Assembly (NCBI GenBank): GCA_002479245.1
Contig: DLMG01000258.1
Span: 1 to 12,064 of the forward strand
Direction of reading: 5' to 3'
DNA: 12,064 nt
From: Verrucomicrobia subdivision 3 bacterium UBA7542
GTDB lineage: Bacteria > Verrucomicrobiota > Verrucomicrobiia > Limisphaerales > UBA11358
Part shown: piece by piece, positions 7,092-12,064 of the stretch
Position numbering within the stretch: position 1 is the stretch's first letter
Layout of the letters: every line of letters starts with the position of its first letter
Program-made: the position numbers and the translations under genes
The notes under the pieces: model-generated
Told to the model about the DNA's origin: nothing
Database searches by the model: none
Seen by the model: only the letters and a program-made list of their open reading frames with translations

Positions 7092-7149
7092 AAAGCGGAG
7101 CGAAGATACGAACGGCTCATCCCAAAGGCACGCAGAAATTGAATCCGGC

Positions 7150-8178
7150 CTATCGTGAAACAAATGACGCTGACGGCGGTGTCCACCCTCGATGCGCTGT
7201 GGCGTGCCTGTCCAGCCGCGGCACCAGCCAGCGAAGGACACGGCCCGTCAAACCTGGCAACAGGCTTTTGCTGGCGTGACCATGCGGCAGCCGCCAGATG
7301 TCGGGTTGCCCCCACGCGTGCCAGAGTGCCTCCATGGATTTCCTGTCCACGAACAGATCGTGAATGGCTTCAATCAACAATATGTTCTCCCTGGGAAGGC
7401 GTGGCCGCATGGTGGTCAAGTTCAACGCCGTCCGATTCAACGCGTCACATGCCGGCTGCTGCCGCAGCAACTCCTCTCGAAGGCCGGGCCAGACGATCTG
7501 TTTTGCGGCCGAGAGAAAGACATTCATGTCCAAGCCGGGAGCGACCAGGACGACGGCAGACAGGCGCGCGTCATGGCAGGCCGTTAATCCCGCCAGCGCA
7601 CCGCCATAGGAATTGCCCCAGAGTGCCACTGCGGGACAACCTTCCCCCAACAGCCAGCCGGTCAAGGCGCGAATTTCGGCAATTGCCTGCGCATGGGCGA
7701 TCTCCGCCGTTAACAGGTAATCCGGCCAACTAAACCCCGCCAGTTGACGCGGACGTCGTTGAAACTGGAACGGTGCGATCAACATCGCTGCATTGAATCC
7801 CGCTCGATTGCACTGGCGGGCAATCAGTGGAAACTCAAAATGATAGTCCGGGTCGCCACCGGCGCCATGCAGCAGAATAATGACCGGTCGGTTCTGCCAG
7901 CTTTCCGTGCAGCGGTAGAGCCGGCCATAAACGACGTTGTTCTCCGCAAACTCGCCCGGTCGCGGTGCCGGGAAGCGGAAGTTTCGTGCACTAGTGAATT
8001 CAAGCTGCGCCGGCGGGCTTTCGAGGGGAATAAAGTCCGGGCTTTTCAGGAGTTTGAGTGCTTCCTCCAGCTTCGGATTGGGTGGATGGCCGTGCTGTTT
8101 CAGCAGGGACTTGACTCGCCTGCCCCACACCAACTGAATGGCCAGCCAGTCCAACAATTTGGCTAAAGGCGCGATCAT
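7150..8178 (-). CDS. Alpha/beta hydrolase (serine esterase/lipase-like)
   Basis: Predicted alpha/beta-hydrolase of 342 aa. The nucleophile elbow GNSYGG places Ser190. ILLHGAGG (101-108) is the oxyanion-hole strand and loop. Acid candidates are Asp274 and Asp278 in IHDLFVD, and the catalytic His is His299 or His301 in LPHGHAS. There is no cleavable signal peptide, but the first ~20 residues (PLAKLLDWLAIQLVWGRR) are amphipathic and could touch the membrane. The substrate is unknown; an ester or acyl bond is the family expectation. The gene starts 5 nt after the TAA of the upstream polytopic membrane protein gene, which implies co-transcription and probably coupled translation. The two may act on the same envelope compound, but that is inference from spacing only. 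No close named family is recognised. Confidence 0.85.
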   Translation of the reverse strand: MIAPLAKLLDWLAIQLVWGRRVKSLLKQHGHPPNPKLEEALKLLKSPDFIPLESPPAQLEFTSARNFRFPAPRPGEFAENNVVYGRLYRCTESWQNRPVIILLHGAGGDPDYHFEFPLIARQCNRAGFNAAMLIAPFQFQRRPRQLAGFSWPDYLLTAEIAHAQAIAEIRALTGWLLGEGCPAVALWGNSYGGALAGLTACHDARLSAVVLVAPGLDMNVFLSAAKQIVWPGLREELLRQQPACDALNRTALNLTTMRPRLPRENILLIEAIHDLFVDRKSMEALWHAWGQPDIWRLPHGHASKSLLPGLTGRVLRWLVPRLDRHATAHRGWTPPSASFVSR

Positions 8179-8183
8179 TCGTT

Positions 8184-10085
8184 TTAAAGTTTCTTGCCTT
8201 CGACATTCGCCATACGACGCGGGCCGGACAGCGTGACGCTTTGTCCAATGGCCGGAATTTTAAAGGGTTGGCGCCCTGTTTGCCAGTCGAACTGGATCCA
8301 GTTGAAATCGGGCGAATCCAGCGAGGTGTCGAACCGAAAAGCAACCCGGGACGGCAAATCCGATGCATCCGATTCCAAGACTTCCACCGTGAGGCTGCCG
8401 AGATCATACCGGTCGCCTTTTTTGCATCTGGGGTCCCCTATGAAGTTGCCAAACCTACAGAGGTACGCCAAATGGACGGGGCCGACATCGTCGCAGGAGA
8501 ATATGTTCGGCGCTTTGGATTGAATCACCAGCGTTTTGTCATCGGTTCGCTGGACGTCGAGGCTCGTGCAACCCGGCACCAGCGCCCGCAAGGTCTTTGG
8601 CAGTGGCCGGTGATAATATGCTTTGTAAGAAGGTACACAAACCGCCGCGAGCGGGCAGGGTGCGTTGACGACGATCACATTCTTGTTTTCCGCGTCCGGT
8701 GAATCGCCGAGAGTGGTGGCGCCTTTCAGCAAATTGAAAACGAAAGGGGTGGCTTTAACCATTGCGACTCTTCCGGCGATTGCTCCCGGAACATGCATCA
8801 AAATCAGCAGCACGCAGGCAACCCATGCCAGGATTCGGCAGGCCAACCATTCCGGCAACCGGCGAGTGATCAGGCCGGCAACGAAACAGGCGATCAGTCC
8901 ATAAGCTCCGACGGCCACAAACCTAAGGTTTTTGGACATTGGCATTACGGTTGCCGCGGGGATGACCGCCAGCATCATGACGGCAAACCAAAAGGCAGCG
9001 ATTTTGTTCCAGCGCAGGAATGGAAGAAACACGATCAACGCCGCAATAACCCAGACGCAATAAAAGGCGATGATCTTCGGCTGCAATAAAGGATTAACCG
9101 CGATCAAAAAATCCGGCGGCACGCCGGTAAGCTGGCCTCCGAGCAGGGCGATGGCTCGGGGGATCACTACCTGCGCAAACTGAAGCGGCTCGTTGGCAGG
9201 GTCAATGTAAATGCCCAAATGGAACACACCGAAGCCGGAGAGTGTATAGATGGTCCGCCACAGAACGATGACCAGGATCGAAGGCAAAACCGTCAGAGCC
9301 CGGTTGCGAAGAGAACCCGGCTCGAGCACCAGGGCATACGCGAGAATGAAGGCAAACGTGGAAGCTCCGCCTTCGTCTGCGAAAAGGGAAAGCGCGAGGA
9401 ACAGGGCGGATAGCACGCATCCGGAACGGGACTTTGCGGAACGCCATTGATGATGTTCATAAAGACACAACAGACCGAAGAAAAGCGACATCATGAAACC
9501 GCGGTTGGCGATGAACGCCACCGGGAAGTAGGTGTTGCCATCGAGCAGGAACAACAGCGCCGCCAATCCGGCGACCCACCCCACCCCCATCAGCTTGCGG
9601 TAAACATTAGTGATGAGAAACACGATGGCCGCGAACCAGGCGATGTTGTGGGCGTGCATCAGCACCGGTGAGTCTGGAAAAAGCCGGTAATCGAGCCAGT
9701 GAGTGAACGCGGTGACTGGCCGCCAAAGACCCACTCTAAAATTGTCCGGCGTCCACCACGGCAGAGTGCCGTAGTTTTTCGCCAGCACCATGCATTGTGG
9801 ATCCCGGTTGGAGAAACCGGGGAAAAGGTCGCAGAGCACGGTACCGAGACTGCCGGAATCCGGAGGCAGCATGCCCGTCTCGTGCATTCGCGACGGCAAC
9901 TGGCTGGGTTTGAGTTCGACAACCCGCTGAAGCAGGTCGTCCCCCCCAAAGCCGGTCTTCAAGGCCGGCAACATCACCAGTATCGCCCCGATCGCAAGGA
10001 TTGCGGGAAGATAACGATGCTCAAGATATCGCTTCGAGAAATCCAACACCCGGGTTCCTGTTCCATTTGTTTTCATTGTTTCCAT
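8184..10085 (-). CDS. Polytopic membrane protein, GT-C glycosyltransferase-like
   Basis: Inner-membrane protein of 633 aa with about 11 membrane segments between residues 26 and 432, then a soluble C-terminal domain (about 440-633) likely outside the cytoplasm. GT-C-like features are an acidic GFGGDD (45-50) right after TM1, where GT-C enzymes keep their catalytic Asp, and WRPVTAFTHWLDYRLF (121-136) followed by HAHN (144-147), as in many 'RP...LDY.LF...H..N' membrane glycosyltransferases. FADEGG (235-240) falls at a further conserved acidic position. The likely role is transfer of a sugar from a lipid-linked donor, but acceptor and sugar are unknown. The C-terminal domain contains several Cys (VNAPCPLAAVC; SCDD) and matches nothing I recognise. 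ATG 10085 is used; ATG 10076 is an equally plausible start. It is the first gene of the minus-strand unit running to 5877. Confidence 0.8.
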   Translation of the reverse strand: METMKTNGTGTRVLDFSKRYLEHRYLPAILAIGAILVMLPALKTGFGGDDLLQRVVELKPSQLPSRMHETGMLPPDSGSLGTVLCDLFPGFSNRDPQCMVLAKNYGTLPWWTPDNFRVGLWRPVTAFTHWLDYRLFPDSPVLMHAHNIAWFAAIVFLITNVYRKLMGVGWVAGLAALLFLLDGNTYFPVAFIANRGFMMSLFFGLLCLYEHHQWRSAKSRSGCVLSALFLALSLFADEGGASTFAFILAYALVLEPGSLRNRALTVLPSILVIVLWRTIYTLSGFGVFHLGIYIDPANEPLQFAQVVIPRAIALLGGQLTGVPPDFLIAVNPLLQPKIIAFYCVWVIAALIVFLPFLRWNKIAAFWFAVMMLAVIPAATVMPMSKNLRFVAVGAYGLIACFVAGLITRRLPEWLACRILAWVACVLLILMHVPGAIAGRVAMVKATPFVFNLLKGATTLGDSPDAENKNVIVVNAPCPLAAVCVPSYKAYYHRPLPKTLRALVPGCTSLDVQRTDDKTLVIQSKAPNIFSCDDVGPVHLAYLCRFGNFIGDPRCKKGDRYDLGSLTVEVLESDASDLPSRVAFRFDTSLDSPDFNWIQFDWQTGRQPFKIPAIGQSVTLSGPRRMANVEGKKL

Positions 10086-10205
10086 CCGATTTGGTCAATA
10101 ATCGCTACTGACCTTCATGAAGGGACAAGGGAAATCAGCAAACCTCACGCTTCACATCGCGTGCGATTCACCAAACGAGTCTGCTGACGAGCCGCCGCTG
10201 CTTTG

Positions 10206-10242
10206 CTTTCGCGCGCTAAAGCCGGCTCGCGAGTACGCTCGC
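10206..10242. repeat. Palindrome plus hairpin
   Basis: 10206-10221 (CTTTCGCGCGCTAAAG) is a 16-bp palindrome with one mismatched pair. It is followed by CTCGCGAG (10226-10233), an 8-bp perfect palindrome. GCGAG (10229-10233) can also pair with CTCGC (10238-10242) across a 4-nt loop. It sits mid-way between two divergent genes, so a dispersed REP-like element or a regulator site are both possible. Confidence 0.4.
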
Positions 10243-10300
10243 CCCACCCGGAATGCAAACCATTCCACCGTCTCATTTTTCAAATCCGGTTGATGACCCG

Positions 10301-10321
10301 AAGCCAGAAGACAGAAGCCAA
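10301..10321. repeat. 7-bp tandem repeat (AAGCCAG family)
   Basis: Three consecutive heptamers, AAGCCAG, AAGACAG and AAGCCAA. The unit length equals that of the TTCGATG arrays at 61-88 and 1350-1391, but the sequence is unrelated. Confidence 0.5.
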
Positions 10322-10387
10322 CACCGGAAATAGTGCTTGCCACGGCGGGTTTCAATGGTAAGCTTCACGGTTCATTATTGAATTTTT

Positions 10388-10657
10388 ATGGCACGCATTT
10401 GTGAATTGACCGGCAAACGCCCGATGAAAGGCAGCATCATCTGGCGGAGTGGCAAGCCCAAGAAACAGGGCGGCATTGGCACGCACATCACCGCCATCAC
10501 CAAGCGCCGGTTCTTCCCGAACTTGCAGCGCGTAAAAGCCCTCCTGCCCAGTGGCGAGGTGCGTTACATTCGCGTCTCGACCAGTGCCATCAAAAAAGGC
10601 CTCATCACCAAGGCGCCAAAACGGAATTGGACAAAGCCGGAAGCGGTCAAAGTCTGA
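10388..10657 (+). CDS. rpmB: 50S ribosomal protein L28
   Basis: Protein of the large ribosomal subunit, 89 aa. The N-terminus MARICELTGKRPMKGS and the core TKRRFFPNLQRVKALLPSGE are characteristic of bacterial L28. The end (VSTSAIKKGLITKAPKRNW) carries the usual basic tail. Cys5 is present but there is no second CxxC pair, so this is a zinc-free form. The insert IIWRSGKPKKQGGIGTHITAI (residues 17-37) makes it somewhat longer than the common ~78-aa form. No Shine-Dalgarno lies upstream; the preceding bases are AT-rich with a -10-like CATTAT only 9 nt before the ATG, so a very short or absent leader is possible. The exported lactonase-fold gene follows 83 nt downstream on the same strand, with no clear terminator between them. 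Confidence 0.95.
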   Translation: MARICELTGKRPMKGSIIWRSGKPKKQGGIGTHITAITKRRFFPNLQRVKALLPSGEVRYIRVSTSAIKKGLITKAPKRNWTKPEAVKV

Positions 10658-10740
10658 TTTGCCCCGAAGAACGTTGCCTTTTTGAACCCGGCGGGAACTT
10701 GCCGTGCGCGCGGGACGTGAGTCAACGAAGACGTCATGTT

Positions 10741-11922
10741 ATGCGGTTCCTTTCATCATTGAAACTGGTTCGTGCCGCACTGGCGGCGTTGCTGCTTGTC
10801 TCCCTTTCTATGAATGCTGACAGCGCGCTCTCCAAACAATTCCTCGTCTATTTCGGCACCTACACCGGAACCAAAAACAAGGGCATTTACGTTTCCCGCT
10901 TGGACACCGCGTCGGGAGAGTTGAGCGCGCCCACGCTGGCTGCCAAATGCATCAATCCTTCGTATATTGCTGTTGACCCCAATCACCGCTTTCTTTTTGC
11001 CGTAAACGAAACCGATCATTTTAATGGCCAGGCCAGCGGCTCGGTGACGGCATTCAGGCTGGACGCGCCCACGGGCAAACTGGAATTCCTGAACCAGCAG
11101 CCCTCCGGAGGCATGAGCCCCTGTCACATCGCCGCGGATTCCACCGGCAAATATGTGCTCGTGGCGAATTACAACAGCGGCAGCGTGGCGGTCTTCCCGG
11201 TGCAAACCAACGGTTTGATTGGCCCGCCGACGGCGGTGATTCAACATCATGGGTCCAGCGTCAACCAGCAACGGCAGGCCGTGCCCCACGCCCATTGCAT
11301 CGCCCTGGACGCCGCAAATCATCGGGTGTTCGCCTGTGACCTCGGGTTGGACAAGGTGATGATTTACCGGCTCAACGAAACCAACGGCGCACTCACGGCG
11401 GACGTAAATCCGTGGGTCGAACTGAAGCCTGGTTCCGGACCGCGCCATATCGCCTTTAGCCCCGACGGACGGCATGCTTACGTCATCAATGAATTGGGTT
11501 CCACCCTGACGACTTTCACTTACGATCCGGAACCTGGCGCGCTACAAGAGGTTCAAACTGTTTCCACGCTGCCGGAAGATTTTCACGGAAAGAGCACGTG
11601 CGCCGAGGTGGCCGTTCACCCTTCCGGTAAATTTGTTTACGGCTCAAACCGGGGTGATGACAGCATCGCTCTGTTCACCGTGGATGAGCAAAGCGGCCGG
11701 CTTGACTTTGTCGAACGTCAATCAACCCGTGGCAAAATCCCGCGCTGTTTTGCCATTGATCCAACCGGCCAATACCTGATTGCCGCCAACCAGGACTCTG
11801 ACAGCATCGTGGTCTTCCGCATCAACGCCCAAACCGGCCAATTGACCTGGACCGGGCAAACCGTCGAAGTCGGAAAGCCGGTGTGCGTCGCTTTTGTTCC
11901 GATGGAAACGGCAATGCCCTGA
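10741..11922 (+). CDS. Exported lactonase family protein, seven-bladed beta-propeller
   Basis: Member of the 6-phosphogluconolactonase-like propeller family (COG2706, 'lactonase'), 393 aa with signal. Residues 1-29 look like a Sec signal peptide (basic start, AALAALLLVSLSM core, cleavage near ADSA). The propeller begins at FLVYFGTYTGTKNKGIY (34-50). Repeated blade motifs include INPSYIAVDPNHRFLFAVNE (71-90), SPCHIAADSTGKYVLVANYN (126-145), PHAHCIALD (182-190), GPRHIAFSPDGRHAYVINEL (233-252), SNRGDDSIALF (302-312) and PRCFAIDPTGQYLIAANQD (334-352). The family hydrolyses sugar lactones, but export argues against the cytosolic pentose-phosphate step, and related exported proteins are often of unknown substrate. 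The frame is open from 10627, but that part overlaps the end of rpmB in another frame. ATG 10741 gives the signal peptide at the N-terminus. No strong Shine-Dalgarno is visible. Confidence 0.9.
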   Translation: MRFLSSLKLVRAALAALLLVSLSMNADSALSKQFLVYFGTYTGTKNKGIYVSRLDTASGELSAPTLAAKCINPSYIAVDPNHRFLFAVNETDHFNGQASGSVTAFRLDAPTGKLEFLNQQPSGGMSPCHIAADSTGKYVLVANYNSGSVAVFPVQTNGLIGPPTAVIQHHGSSVNQQRQAVPHAHCIALDAANHRVFACDLGLDKVMIYRLNETNGALTADVNPWVELKPGSGPRHIAFSPDGRHAYVINELGSTLTTFTYDPEPGALQEVQTVSTLPEDFHGKSTCAEVAVHPSGKFVYGSNRGDDSIALFTVDEQSGRLDFVERQSTRGKIPRCFAIDPTGQYLIAANQDSDSIVVFRINAQTGQLTWTGQTVEVGKPVCVAFVPMETAMP

Positions 11923-11976
11923 CACCGGCGTTGGCGCAACTGCCGGTCGCCATCGAAAAATAGAAAATTGAAGGTG

Positions 11977-12012
11977 GAGGATGGCACGGAAACGCCATCC
12001 TCTTTTATTTTA
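11977..12012 (+). terminator. Intrinsic terminator after the lactonase-fold gene
   Basis: A perfect 9-bp stem (GAGGATGGC / GCCATCCTC) with an 8-nt loop (11986-11993) is followed directly by TTTTATTTTA. It lies 54 nt past the stop of the lactonase-fold gene and is the best terminator in the window. Confidence 0.9.
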
Positions 12013-12064
12013 TGGATTTTTTGGTGGATGCTGTTGAACCACCCAGCGCATCGCATCAACTTCC
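12010..12064 (-). CDS. Possible 3' end of a convergent gene (partial)
   Basis: On the minus strand one frame is open from the window edge to a TAA at 12012-12010 and would end in EVDAMRWVVQQHPPKNP. The other two frames are less likely: one has a stop at the very edge and one runs antisense through the lactonase-fold gene. Too short to identify. The convergent arrangement with the terminator at 11977-12012 is the only support. Confidence 0.3.
   Translation of the reverse strand, partial: EVDAMRWVVQQHPPKNP

Larger units (their letters stand above)
10086..10387. other. Divergent intergenic region between the GT-C gene and rpmB
   Basis: About 300 nt with no credible gene. It holds the start regions of both divergent transcripts, a palindrome plus hairpin at 10206-10242 and a 7-bp tandem repeat at 10301-10321. 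On the plus strand a weak promoter-like pair, TTTCAA (10350-10355) and CATTAT (10373-10378) with a 17-nt spacer, lies directly before rpmB. I see no convincing minus-strand promoter for the GT-C gene. Confidence 0.5.

Noticed and set aside
10756..11475. Minus-strand open frame of 239 codons opposite the lactonase-fold gene
   Set aside because: The plus-strand product has repeated propeller blades and a signal peptide, while the antisense product has no recognisable feature.
1..12064. Defence system, toxin-antitoxin pair, prophage or biosynthetic cluster
   Set aside because: No nuclease, helicase, reverse transcriptase, integrase, small paired toxin genes or carrier-protein genes are visible. 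The genes are mostly unrelated housekeeping, transport and secreted functions.

Overview
The window looks like chromosomal DNA from a Verrucomicrobiota bacterium, most likely the Pedosphaera/Limisphaerales side. This is an inference from gene content and style, not from a marker search. The clues are a Tat-exported aldo/keto reductase, a large secreted multi-repeat protein ending in a 'YQLQSS...FYRL'-type module, a DUF1015 protein, a verrucomicrobial-looking L28, weak Shine-Dalgarno use at several genes, and intergenic gaps filled with heptanucleotide repeats and hairpins. I see no phage, insertion sequence, CRISPR array, tRNA, rRNA or defence system.

Layout. Positions 112-1188 (minus) encode an aldo/keto reductase with a twin-arginine signal whose start codon must be non-canonical. 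Positions 1386-2285 (minus) encode a cation diffusion facilitator. Between 2286 and 2575 lies a dense cluster of perfect hairpins and one palindrome. Positions 2576-5596 (minus) encode a ~1,000-residue secreted protein made of three copies of an 'ADDF..C' domain plus a C-terminal region. It has its own candidate promoter and two competing starts. Positions 5877-10085 (minus) look like one transcription unit: a polytopic GT-C-like membrane protein, then an alpha/beta hydrolase 5 nt downstream, then DUF1015. On the plus strand, after a ~300-nt divergent intergenic region, come rpmB (ribosomal protein L28, 10388-10657) and an exported lactonase-fold beta-propeller protein (10741-11922), closed by a clear intrinsic terminator at 11977-12012. 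The last bases may hold the 3' end of a convergent minus-strand gene.

How the genes relate. Apart from the GT-C/hydrolase pair, and perhaps DUF1015, the genes appear to be independent units with different jobs: envelope redox, metal efflux, secretion, translation and sugar-lactone hydrolysis. The most unusual signals are the start choice of the reductase, the three-domain secreted protein with uneven cysteines and two good ribosome binding sites, the hairpin cluster, and the two families of 7-bp tandem repeats.
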